64,000 bases of DNA, from assembly GCF_028748105.1 (NCBI RefSeq), contig NZ_CP118169.1, positions 46,287-110,286 on the forward strand, in the 5' to 3' direction. The DNA comes from Entomospira nematocerorum (lineage in GTDB: Bacteria > Spirochaetota > Spirochaetia > WRBN01). Of this stretch, positions 8,065 through 16,586 are shown piece by piece. The stretch's first letter is position 1. Each line of letters opens with the position of its first letter. Under the pieces are notes generated by a model. It was not told the DNA's origin, ran no database searches, and saw only the letters and a list, made by a program, of their open reading frames with translations. The position numbers were made by a program, and so were the translations under genes.

Positions 8065-9213
8065 ATGTCTTACATCTATCGCTATCTCTCACTCCTCTCC
8101 TGCATGATGATCTTAATCATTTTTCCTCATAGAAGCCTAGAGGCTTGGGAGTTACAGACGCGGCTAGAAGCCGATGCATTTATCCAAAATCGTACACCTG
8201 ATCTTGGATGGCAAGTCGTTGGCTTGGTCAGTGCACGCATGGCCATTACGCATCGCACTGCACAGATGCGAGTGGAAGTTACACCTGAATTCACACAGAT
8301 TGGTCTTACCAGTAATTTTGGCTTCTATCGTGCGTTTTGGCGTGCTAACTTTGGATCGCATTTTCGCATGACACTGGGTAAAGCCCCCATTACCTGGGGT
8401 CGTGGTTATTATTATAATACGGGAGATCTCTTTTTTAGTGCTAGTAGCAGTGGCATAACCCTCAGTAGCGACAACTTTCGTGATAACGCCCGCTGGCTCC
8501 TAAACTTCTATATTCCATTGGGAAGATTCAGTTATATCGAAGTTGTTGGAGCCACTGGCAGTGGTGCTGGGTCGATCGTCAGCATAGATAATACGACTGG
8601 ATCGGTCACACCTATGCAAGGTGACTCCTTTCATTATCGTAATTTAGCTGGTGGCATCCGTGCACAATTTCAGTGGCTAGGAGTTCAAACCGAGTTAGCT
8701 ACCGCGTATCTAGGAGAAAAGGAGAGCCTACGTCATGCTCTAACACTCTCCGGAGGCATTGCACAGACTCTTGATTGGTACCTTGGTGCACGCTATGATT
8801 GGAATCCCCAACAGCAAATCGCCACAAAAGAGAAATTCGAACTCTCTATGGGCTTTAGCTTACCCTGGACATTTCAAAACCGGCAACGCTTAACCGTTGC
8901 ACTGGAGTCCATTATTCGTCCCTTTGGTAAGTGGCAACGCTATGCTGATGCAGGTGTTGAAGATTACGGTGCGGAGATCTTTGCTCAACTGACATATCAG
9001 CCCATTTCGATTATGAGCCTCACCACACGTGTAGTCTTTTCTCCGGTCGACCTCAGTAGCTATATCTTTGGGGAAGTAGCCTTTTATCCTATACAAGATC
9101 TCTCCATCTTCTTAGGCGTAGGGGCTCAAGTAGGCAGTAGCGAACCTGCCATCTTTCAGCAGAGTAATCCTAACTCTATCTCTGTCTACTTACGCTCAAC
9201 CTATACATTCTGA
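8065..9213 (+). CDS. Outer-membrane beta-barrel protein of the export cassette
   Basis: 382 residues with a signal peptide (hydrophobic residues about 5-25, ending SLEAW) and a body of alternating polar/aromatic strands. The last residues are SVYLRSTYTF, and a C-terminal aromatic Phe is the usual BAM recognition signal, so it is an outer-membrane barrel. A strong RBS (AAGGAGG) is 9 bases after the LolA-like gene. It is last in the operon before a terminator. No named family is recognised. Operon context suggests it receives or exports the substrate of the permease and LolA-like protein. Confidence 0.7.
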   Translation: MSYIYRYLSLLSCMMILIIFPHRSLEAWELQTRLEADAFIQNRTPDLGWQVVGLVSARMAITHRTAQMRVEVTPEFTQIGLTSNFGFYRAFWRANFGSHFRMTLGKAPITWGRGYYYNTGDLFFSASSSGITLSSDNFRDNARWLLNFYIPLGRFSYIEVVGATGSGAGSIVSIDNTTGSVTPMQGDSFHYRNLAGGIRAQFQWLGVQTELATAYLGEKESLRHALTLSGGIAQTLDWYLGARYDWNPQQQIATKEKFELSMGFSLPWTFQNRQRLTVALESIIRPFGKWQRYADAGVEDYGAEIFAQLTYQPISIMSLTTRVVFSPVDLSSYIFGEVAFYPIQDLSIFLGVGAQVGSSEPAIFQQSNPNSISVYLRSTYTF

Positions 9214-9218
9214 TACTA

Positions 9219-9262
9219 AAAAATAGGGAGTATGCAACGTTAGATCCATACCCCCTATTTTA
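9219..9262 (+). terminator. Rho-independent terminator of the export operon
   Basis: Stem AAAATAGGGAGTATG paired with CATACCCCCTATTTTA (one mismatch), starting six bases after the barrel gene stop; its AATAGGG core resembles the terminator at 3708. Confidence 0.8.
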
Positions 9263-9348
9263 ATAAAAGAAAGAAATAAAAGATCCTAAAAAAACTTGAA
9301 AGAAAGAAAAAGACACATAATTATTCCCAGCAACAAGATAATATCTTG

Positions 9349-10032
9349 TTAGCGACGCACCACAATCGTATAGTCATCTGTGTGTTGCTTTAAGAATTGA
9401 AGATTTAATGGATGGATGTAGCCATCTAATCCCATCGCAAAGAGGATTACGAAGGGTTGTCCTGCACGAAGACCTGCACGCTTAAGAATGGCTGCATCTT
9501 CGGTCCAACTTGAATACGATGCGAATGTATAGCGTGATCGTAAAAGATGATCATCCAATACATTCTCTCCAGTAAGGAGATCAAAGCTTGTTAAATTCTC
9601 CTCCCTAAAGATATCACGCACCATCAAATGATATTTATTGGTAATAAGATTCTCCGATTTGTGACCATAGTGAAATAACATTGGCAACTCAAGGCTTGAT
9701 TCTTCTGTATCAGGACCAAATTCCATATAATGTAGACGATCTTCATTCAGATTCTTATACATAATAGTATAGTATCCTAAGTCGACAGGATCCATTCCTT
9801 TAGGATCAATCGCACGATTATTATAGAAGTAGGGTAACTCACTTACGGGAACAATTTTATAGTAAAATGTTACCGGATGATCCTCATTATCAGGAAAGTG
9901 GTGTAGAACAATTGTTCGTACCTCGGGATCAAAGCCGAACCAGGTTGTATCCTCGGATGTTAAATCCTGCGTTTTTGGATTGCAACTGAATAGACAGCTA
10001 CAAACCAACCAATATAGCCATTGATGTCTCAT
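9349..10032 (-). CDS. Predicted lipoprotein of unknown function
   Basis: 227 residues. The N-terminus MRHQWLYWLVCSCLFSC is a short signal with lipobox LFSC, giving lipidated Cys17. The mature protein is acidic, beta-rich and shows no recognised domain; the C-terminal part (AGLRAGQPFVILFAMGLDGYIHPL) is its most hydrophobic patch. It is monocistronic, with its own promoter and an AAAGGAG ribosome site. It is convergent with the export operon but is not obviously part of it. Confidence 0.65.
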   Translation of the reverse strand: MRHQWLYWLVCSCLFSCNPKTQDLTSEDTTWFGFDPEVRTIVLHHFPDNEDHPVTFYYKIVPVSELPYFYNNRAIDPKGMDPVDLGYYTIMYKNLNEDRLHYMEFGPDTEESSLELPMLFHYGHKSENLITNKYHLMVRDIFREENLTSFDLLTGENVLDDHLLRSRYTFASYSSWTEDAAILKRAGLRAGQPFVILFAMGLDGYIHPLNLQFLKQHTDDYTIVVRR

Positions 10033-10066
10033 AACATACGCTCCTTTCTACTGGCTGTAGAATTTT

Positions 10067-10096
10067 ATTCTAGAGCTGGTAATCAATATTTGTCAA
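10067..10096 (-). promoter_or_regulatory. Promoter of the lipoprotein gene
   Basis: Reading the minus strand, TTGACA (10091-10096), an 18-base spacer and TAGAAT (10067-10072) lie about 35 bases before the start codon: a near-consensus sigma-70 promoter. Confidence 0.65.
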
Positions 10097-10475
10097 GCAA
10101 TATTTTTATAATAATTCAATATATAATAAACAAATAATACATTATGTATTATCACCACCATAAGGGATGATGGCCATACTTGCGAAACCTGCTATTATGT
10201 GCTATGGTTTTCTTATAGATACGTTACAAATTTAAAAAGGTGGATTAAAGGCATATTTTAGGCATAATTATACTTCTGTCTTCTTAAATTTATATCGATT
10301 TGTAGGCTAAAGTCCCTGCATTAAGGAACGTTTCTATGATAAATATGGATTATTCTTAGCATATTCTACACAATTTATTCGTGATAACTCTTGATACATG
10401 GTAATATAACATGCTATATTACCATATTAATAATAATGATATAGTTTCTATTATTAATAAAATAAAGGAATTGTG
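10097..10475. other. AT-rich intergenic region before the AAA+ gene
   Basis: About 380 bases with no credible gene. It must hold the promoter of the AAA+ operon, but I see no convincing -35/-10 pair. An AAAGGAA ribosome site sits at 10464-10470. Confidence 0.4.
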
Positions 10476-13400
10476 ATGAGTAAATGGCTTAAATTAATAT
10501 TACCAGAGTATGTCTTATATCAGATAGTCAAAAAGTATGGATTCATGAGAAAACGCCATAGGCGTGATCAAAATATGTCATACGAATCCGAAACATCCTC
10601 TTCCAAGAGCCAACATGCAACAGGATCCTCCAACAGTCGCACTCGATCCTGTGCTAGTGGTACTTGCTCTACAAATCGTAATCATCATACTTCCAGTGCC
10701 AAAAATAGCTCTAGCCCTAACAGGAAATCCAATGGATCGCCCCACCCAGCCTCCCGATCCAATAACACACCATCAGGCAGAGCATCACATCCTGGTAGCA
10801 TGAGTAAAGAGAAGCTAGATGCGAAGCTTGACAGTGTGCGTACGATGATGAGAAAAGAGCTCTTAGCTCAAAATGAAAGTATCGATGAAATGATCATCGC
10901 ATTTAAACGACCCTTCATCACAAAGCCAGCACTCTACAAGCCTCGCAATAGTATATTAATATGTGGACATCAAGGTAGTGGCCGTAGTTTACTTGTATTG
11001 AAAATGGTTCAAAGCCTCTATAAAGAAGGGCTTCTCTCTAGTGCTAGCATTGCTCTCTTAGCAATGAATCTTTATCCAACAACAAGCCAAAAGCCTCTTT
11101 TTTTAAAGGATCTCTATAAAGCACTCCAAAGCTCTAGTGACGTGATCGTCTTTAATAACATCGAGCAAGCACACGCCGATAGTGCCCAGATTCTGATTCA
11201 GTTAATGACTACAGGTATCTATCAATTTACCGAGCGATATGCAGATAAAAATGGCGACTTAGTGGTAACATCTGATGGGGTGCTGCAAAAAAATGCCATA
11301 GATATTCTAGAAAGTCAGGGAAAATACTTCATCTTTATGACAAGCTCATCAGAGAAAAGTATTCTCGAAAAGCTGGGTGTCGTCTTTATGCGTGGCATCT
11401 ATGATGTCATTATCATGGATGGGTATGATCTTAAGGAGATTCTACTCATTACGACGAAAATGCTACAAGATTTCAGCATATATATAAAAGATACCTTAAG
11501 ATTTACACTCACTTATACTGCTGATTTTAAAGAGTATTGTGCCTCTAAATATAAAAAAAATGAAGGATTTACCGCAATTCATCGCTTTATGTTAGAGTCC
11601 GTTTACCGAGGTATAGCTGAGTATAAGGTTCGCCATAGCGTTACAGATGGGGGTACAACACTTATCATTAACTATGATAAAGGTCAGGATGATATGACCA
11701 TCATGGAGAGTGATCGTATGCAAGGGGAAGTGCAGGTTTTCTCCATAAAAACTTTAATAGCCAAGAGTAATCGTGCTCATACTGGTGTACGTATTGAAGA
11801 CGTGAAAGCGGAGTTGGACAATGTTATTGGTTTACAAAAGGTAAAAGATTTCATCTTAGACTTAGAACACAATATAGAGATTCAACGTCACCGCGAAGAA
11901 CAGGGGCAAAAAATGACCACTATCTCCGGTCATATGATTTTTGCAGGAAATCCGGGAACTGGAAAGACCATGATGGCACGTATTGTTGCCAAGTACTTAA
12001 AAGCTATTGGCATGCTCAGTAGTGGCCATTTACGCGAAGTCAGTCGATCCGATTTAGTCGGTCAATACGTAGGACACACCGCCAAGCAAACCAATGAGGT
12101 GATTCAAAGTGCTATGGGAGGAATTCTCTTTATTGATGAGGCCTACGCTCTATGTCGTGATAAACATGACACATTTGGGCTGGAGGCAGTGGATGCTCTG
12201 GTAAAAGCTATGGAGGATTATCGGGATAATTTTATTGTCATTTTGGCCGGATACAGTGAAGAGATGGAACAATTTCTCAAAAATAATCCAGGATTAAAGT
12301 CCCGATTCCCCAATATCATTGAATTCGAAGATTATAGTGCATCAGAAATGCTAGAGATTGCAAAAAATACAGCTCAATCAAAGGGATACACCATTACTCC
12401 AGAGTGTGAGAAGGGATTACTCAATCTTTTTGAGAGGAGTCAAATTCCAGGGCGTAATGACAGCGGAAATGGTCGGATGGTGCGTAATGTCATCGAAGCA
12501 GCAATACTCAAACAAAGTCGCCGTATCACCAAAGATACCCCAACAGAAGCAATGAGTCTTCTGCTTGTGGATGACTTCAACTTTGAGACGTTTGAAAAGT
12601 TCGATTTAGAACAGCAGTTATCCACTATTATTGGGTTAGAGAGCGTCAAAGACTTTATGCGAGAACAACAGCACATGCTTATTGCTAACCAAAAACGCCA
12701 AGCAATGGGCATAACCGTAGATACAACGCAATCGCTCAATATGATTTTCACGGGAAACCCAGGAACGGGTAAAACAACCATCGCACGTGTAGTTGCATCG
12801 ATGTTTAAAGATATGGGTCTGCTAAAGAGTGGCCATTTAGTGGAGGTCGATCGCAGTGGTTTAGTTGCGGAGTATGTGGGTCATACTGCAAAAAAAACCG
12901 AAGAAGTCTTTCGTAGTGCTTTAGGTGGTATTCTGTTTGTTGATGAAGCTTACGCTCTCGCAAGCAGTAATGATAGTTTTGGTAGAGAAGCCATTGATAC
13001 GCTTGTTAAGCTTATTGAAGATTATCGTGGTCAAATTCTGGTTATTCTAGCTGGCTATAAACGAGAGATGCAGGAATTTATGAAGAGTAACTCCGGATTG
13101 CAATCTCGCTTTGCTTTGATTATTCACTTTCCAGACTATACGGCGCCAGAGTTATATGCCATTGCAAGGAAAATGATTAATGCTAAAGGGCTATTTTTAG
13201 CGAATCAGCAAGCAGATGATGCACTCAATAGTGTCATGATTCAAGCACATCATACTGCCAATGAGGCATCGGGAAATGGTCGAATGGTGCGCAACATCAT
13301 CGAAAAAATTCTGCGTCATCAATCTGCAAGAGTCGCCAACCTAGAGCATGCTACCAAAGAGATGATGATGAGTATTGAGGCATCAGACATTCAAAAAGAG

Positions 13401-14219
13401 CAGGCAACCAAGCAAGAGGCATACAATTTAGAAGCACAATTTACTCCGATTATTGGCCTTAATCCCGTTAAAGATTACATCCGTAGCTTAGCAGCCAGAC
13501 TTAACATGCAACAGCAACGCAAGCAGATGGGTCTAGACCTTGATACCACACAATCACTGCATATGATTTTTACCGGAAATCCGGGAACTGGAAAGACCAT
13601 GATGGCTCGTACCATTGCTGATTTACTCTTTCATATGGGAGTATTGAGGAGCAATACATTCATTGAGACAGATAGAGCTGGCTTAGTAGCGGGATATGTT
13701 GGGCAAACTGCCATAAAAACAACCGAAAAAATTATGGAAGCTATGGATGGTATTCTCTTTATCGACGAAGCCTATGCCCTATCACAAGGCAATCAGCACG
13801 ATTTTGGACGAGAAGCCATTGATACCTTAGTGAAGCTGATGGATGATCATCGTGATCGCTTAGTGGTTATTCTTGCTGGGTACAGCTCTAATATGCATCA
13901 ATTCTTACAAGTTAACCCAGGTCTCAAATCACGTTTTCCTAATATCATGGAGTTCCCAGACTATCAAGCATCAGAGCTGATGCAAATAGCAGAGAGCCTC
14001 TATCGATCAAAAGGATATGAGTTGACACAGCAGGCCAGAGAAAAACTTTCATTGATTCTAGAAACAGCCAGCAACACCGAGTGGTTTGGTAATGGTCGCT
14101 ATGTGCGTAATATCTATGAAGCATCGGTCAATCGTCAATCACTACGCTTAAGTCATGTAGCTGGGCTAACAAAACAGATGCTCATCACTATCGATCATCA
14201 AGACATTGTGGAGGTATAA
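10476..14219 (+). CDS. Giant protein with four AAA+ ATPase domains (one degenerate ClpB-like, three CbxX-type)
   Basis: About 1247 residues starting at the ATG 10476, correctly spaced from AAAGGAA (a GTG lies one codon upstream). The N-terminus is basic; residues about 35-110 are a Ser/Asn/His-rich disordered linker. Residues about 150-400 look like a ClpB-D2-type AAA domain gone dead: Walker A is GHQGSGRS (Lys replaced by Arg) and Walker B is VIVFNNIEQAH where ClpB has VILLDEVEKAH. Three tandem CbxX/CfqX/SpoVK-like AAA+ domains follow, starting near 440, 708 and 984, each with GNPGTGKT, ILF(I/V)DEAYAL and a C-terminal GNGR(M/Y)VRN sensor motif, all intact. EccA of type VII secretion and rubisco activase CbbX use this domain. 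It is probably a cytoplasmic remodelling motor working with the two membrane proteins downstream; its substrate is unknown. Confidence 0.85.
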   Translation: MSKWLKLILPEYVLYQIVKKYGFMRKRHRRDQNMSYESETSSSKSQHATGSSNSRTRSCASGTCSTNRNHHTSSAKNSSSPNRKSNGSPHPASRSNNTPSGRASHPGSMSKEKLDAKLDSVRTMMRKELLAQNESIDEMIIAFKRPFITKPALYKPRNSILICGHQGSGRSLLVLKMVQSLYKEGLLSSASIALLAMNLYPTTSQKPLFLKDLYKALQSSSDVIVFNNIEQAHADSAQILIQLMTTGIYQFTERYADKNGDLVVTSDGVLQKNAIDILESQGKYFIFMTSSSEKSILEKLGVVFMRGIYDVIIMDGYDLKEILLITTKMLQDFSIYIKDTLRFTLTYTADFKEYCASKYKKNEGFTAIHRFMLESVYRGIAEYKVRHSVTDGGTTLIINYDKGQDDMTIMESDRMQGEVQVFSIKTLIAKSNRAHTGVRIEDVKAELDNVIGLQKVKDFILDLEHNIEIQRHREEQGQKMTTISGHMIFAGNPGTGKTMMARIVAKYLKAIGMLSSGHLREVSRSDLVGQYVGHTAKQTNEVIQSAMGGILFIDEAYALCRDKHDTFGLEAVDALVKAMEDYRDNFIVILAGYSEEMEQFLKNNPGLKSRFPNIIEFEDYSASEMLEIAKNTAQSKGYTITPECEKGLLNLFERSQIPGRNDSGNGRMVRNVIEAAILKQSRRITKDTPTEAMSLLLVDDFNFETFEKFDLEQQLSTIIGLESVKDFMREQQHMLIANQKRQAMGITVDTTQSLNMIFTGNPGTGKTTIARVVASMFKDMGLLKSGHLVEVDRSGLVAEYVGHTAKKTEEVFRSALGGILFVDEAYALASSNDSFGREAIDTLVKLIEDYRGQILVILAGYKREMQEFMKSNSGLQSRFALIIHFPDYTAPELYAIARKMINAKGLFLANQQADDALNSVMIQAHHTANEASGNGRMVRNIIEKILRHQSARVANLEHATKEMMMSIEASDIQKEQATKQEAYNLEAQFTPIIGLNPVKDYIRSLAARLNMQQQRKQMGLDLDTTQSLHMIFTGNPGTGKTMMARTIADLLFHMGVLRSNTFIETDRAGLVAGYVGQTAIKTTEKIMEAMDGILFIDEAYALSQGNQHDFGREAIDTLVKLMDDHRDRLVVILAGYSSNMHQFLQVNPGLKSRFPNIMEFPDYQASELMQIAESLYRSKGYELTQQAREKLSLILETASNTEWFGNGRYVRNIYEASVNRQSLRLSHVAGLTKQMLITIDHQDIVEV

Positions 14220-14224
14220 TTCTT

Positions 14225-14686
14225 ATGCATTCCCGAACTTCAGAAATCATTCTCAATTTTATTGCCATTCTCTATTTTATTGTTTTCATGTCACTCTTTA
14301 TCGTAGTATTAGCCGTCTTACCCTCTATGACGTGGTCTAATATCAAAATGATTCGATCTACTGGATTCAGTATGCCTAACAACGATGTTGTAGTTATGCT
14401 CGCGATGAGTGCCTTTTTTATGGGACTCGCCTCCTGGATTCCTGGATTACGACGCATTTATAAAAAACTCCCGTGGTTGATGGCTTTTTTTAAAATATTC
14501 TTTTTCAACTCTCTCCTCTTCATTATAGCGTTGTATGTTATGAACTATGGATATAGTGTCATTGATGCACATAGAAATACTATATTTTACATTCTTACTC
14601 TATGCATTTTGGTTGCTGGCAGATTACTCCTTGGGCTTTATGCCATGTCTCATAGTATAGAGCGGATAGGAGAGATAGAGCCATGA
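14225..14686 (+). CDS. Four-helix membrane protein in the AAA+ operon
   Basis: 153 residues with four predicted membrane segments (about 9-32, 55-73, 85-108, 120-142) and short loops; both ends are probably cytoplasmic. No family is recognised. It starts 5 bases after the AAA+ gene and overlaps the next gene by 4 bases (ATGA), so the three genes form one translational unit. Small four-helix proteins often form the membrane part of a complex served by a cytoplasmic ATPase, which would fit here; this is inference from context. Confidence 0.65.
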   Translation: MHSRTSEIILNFIAILYFIVFMSLFIVVLAVLPSMTWSNIKMIRSTGFSMPNNDVVVMLAMSAFFMGLASWIPGLRRIYKKLPWLMAFFKIFFFNSLLFIIALYVMNYGYSVIDAHRNTIFYILTLCILVAGRLLLGLYAMSHSIERIGEIEP

Positions 14687-15345
14687 AAGACATGTTCAAA
14701 AACAACAAGAAAAAGCACCGCAAGCACGATGATGATCGTCATCATGATAAACAGGAAGATTATCATGATGATCTCCATGACAGCGATGACTACGATGATA
14801 ACAACGTGTATCAGGAGCAACCTTCTCAAGCAAGAGATACCACGCATCGATTAAAATCGAGGACATCATATAAAGCGATAGGCGCCATATGCGTTCTTGT
14901 CTCCATTGTCAGTATGTTCATGATGCCAGCGCCCCATATTGATACCTCCCCTCTGGCACAGGAAGCTCTAAGCAGTGGCATATCGCACCATTTAGCCATA
15001 GGATCGATTCTACTTGGAGTAGATCAAGAGGGAATCGTGCAAGATCCCATTATTCTTCATGATGGAACAGCCGAACGTACGCAACTTGCTATCTGGGACT
15101 ATGCAGCAGAAGATGGTGATTATGTAGAAATATGGGCTGATGACCTCCTGATCACCCCTTCCTTCATGATTAAGCACCGCCCGCTTATTATGAATATCCC
15201 TATAGGATCCACCGTTACGATTCGTGGCATTCGTGATGGCGGTGGCGGCATCACCTACGCAGTAAACTATGGCGTTAACAATACGACCTACTTCAATACT
15301 GCTCCAATCAATGGGGAGAATACGTATACATTTGTCGTTCAGTAA
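14683..15345 (+). CDS. Single-pass membrane protein with a His/Asp-rich cytoplasmic tail
   Basis: 220 residues. Residues 1-50 are extremely charged, with lysines first and then many His and Asp (DDDRHHDKQEDYHDD), suggesting metal binding or disorder. One membrane helix follows (about 65-83), then a beta-rich domain of about 135 residues outside the membrane (ending YTFVVQ, with a glycine run GGGGI). No family is recognised. It overlaps the four-helix gene by ATGA. The orientation, with the charged tail inside facing the AAA+ protein, is the one expected by the positive-inside rule. Confidence 0.6.
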   Translation: MKDMFKNNKKKHRKHDDDRHHDKQEDYHDDLHDSDDYDDNNVYQEQPSQARDTTHRLKSRTSYKAIGAICVLVSIVSMFMMPAPHIDTSPLAQEALSSGISHHLAIGSILLGVDQEGIVQDPIILHDGTAERTQLAIWDYAAEDGDYVEIWADDLLITPSFMIKHRPLIMNIPIGSTVTIRGIRDGGGGITYAVNYGVNNTTYFNTAPINGENTYTFVVQ

Positions 15346-15442
15346 AGTGATTCATGCATACAGGACAACCGTAGCCGTATAAAGCATCAGGAATTCATGC
15401 TACTATACTGGTTAATTTGCACGCAATAGCTCTCACCCACAA

Positions 15443-15472
15443 AAGTCTGATAAGTAAAGCCTTATCAGACTT
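15443..15472. repeat. 12-bp perfect inverted repeat (hairpin)
   Basis: AAGTCTGATAAG pairs with CTTATCAGACTT around the six-base loop TAAAGC, about 100 bases after the AAA+ operon. No T-tract follows, so it may be a weak terminator or an RNA-stability hairpin. Confidence 0.6.
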
Positions 15473-15745
15473 ACAACAGACTATACCAACACCATGCATA
15501 GACTAGTGAAACGATATCTACGTCTTCTGTCTAGAAAAGATATCCCTAGAGTCTCACTTTTTATCATATTCTGTCTATAAAAGGAGTTATAGGTCTTGAT
15601 TTGTGATAAAAATCGGTTTTTATCGCCATTTGATATTGATTATTTTCCTATATTATGCTAACATTGGCCCATATCAAATTATGTTGTTGATTTGCTATCA
15701 CACCATGCGTGCAAATCATACAATATCTCCTTTTTAATCAAAGTA

Positions 15746-15791
15746 TATGGCAAAAGAGAATCGCCCTGCCTAGCGATTCTCTTTTGCCATA
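15746..15791. repeat. 19-bp perfect inverted repeat (hairpin)
   Basis: The arms begin TATGGCAAAAGAG and pair without mismatch around the eight-base loop CCTGCCTA. It is much longer than the window's ordinary terminators and lacks a T-tract. Confidence 0.65.
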
Positions 15792-16001
15792 CATACATCT
15801 TAATTATTGTAAAATTTTATAATAATTAATTATCAAATTTTGATCAGATAATAATTTATTATTATTTAGATATTTTATAAGAAAAATTTATTATTTTTGT
15901 TGACATTCCCTTTTTTTTTGATTATCATCGATATATATTAGGTATTATATACGATTTATTTTACTCATTACGCATTATTAGCACATTTTGTGGAGTCGCT
16001 G

Positions 16002-16586
16002 ATGAAAGTACGTCACGTTACTTGGATTGTTTTAGTATTATTTCTGCTATCTCCCTTTGCACTAGCAAGTGAAGTTGTGCAGTTGCATAGTAATAAATAT
16101 GTTTTTTCTTTCTCACTAGAGAGCTTTCATCGTGCATGGAAAGCCATTAACCAAACACTCAGTGCCCCTTTTGAACACTTATCTTTTAGTGATCCCGTAA
16201 CCGTTCCATCAAGAGGACGATACATCTACGCATCTCTTACCCAATCCATGCGTTTGACATTCCAATTGGATCCCCATGTTGATCACATTACCGCTATCTA
16301 TTTAACGGCATCGCAACCTAGCTCCCCTTTTGAGGTGATGGTGCTCCATAACTCCGTAGCTATGCTTGTAAGTCTCCTAGATCATGAGATTAGCGAGCAT
16401 GCTTTTGATCAAATTCTTGTTCCATTACAAGATGAGATGATTCGTACGCATGTAAAGCACAATCGTATTATCTATATTAGCTTTATTAATAATATTCATG
16501 AATTTATTCTCGTTATGGTACCCAGCCAACGAAATCAACCGCAAGATTACATACGACAACGCATACGTACAGAGTTAACTCAATAG
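16002..16586 (+). CDS. Secreted protein of unknown function
   Basis: 194 residues from the ATG at 16002, chosen because GGAG (15992-15995) is 6 bases away; a GTG lies 12 bases upstream. The signal peptide MKVRHVTWIVLVLFLLSPFALAS has a good cleavage site after ALA, so the protein is periplasmic or secreted. The mature part is a mixed alpha/beta domain without cysteine; no family is recognised. Its 3' end overlaps the convergent gene by 12 bases. Confidence 0.6.
   Translation: MKVRHVTWIVLVLFLLSPFALASEVVQLHSNKYVFSFSLESFHRAWKAINQTLSAPFEHLSFSDPVTVPSRGRYIYASLTQSMRLTFQLDPHVDHITAIYLTASQPSSPFEVMVLHNSVAMLVSLLDHEISEHAFDQILVPLQDEMIRTHVKHNRIIYISFINNIHEFILVMVPSQRNQPQDYIRQRIRTELTQ

Larger units (their letters stand above)
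15346..16001. other. 650-base intergenic region with two hairpins
   Basis: No gene is supported here. Two clean inverted repeats, 15443-15472 and 15746-15791, are listed separately. A good-looking AAGGAG at 15581-15586 precedes only a 21-codon TTG frame, which I did not accept. From 15800 the sequence is about 85% A+T up to the next start codon. Confidence 0.5.

Noticed and set aside
15596..15661. 21-codon TTG-started frame after an AAGGAG
   Set aside because: Very short, rare start codon, no terminator or other support.
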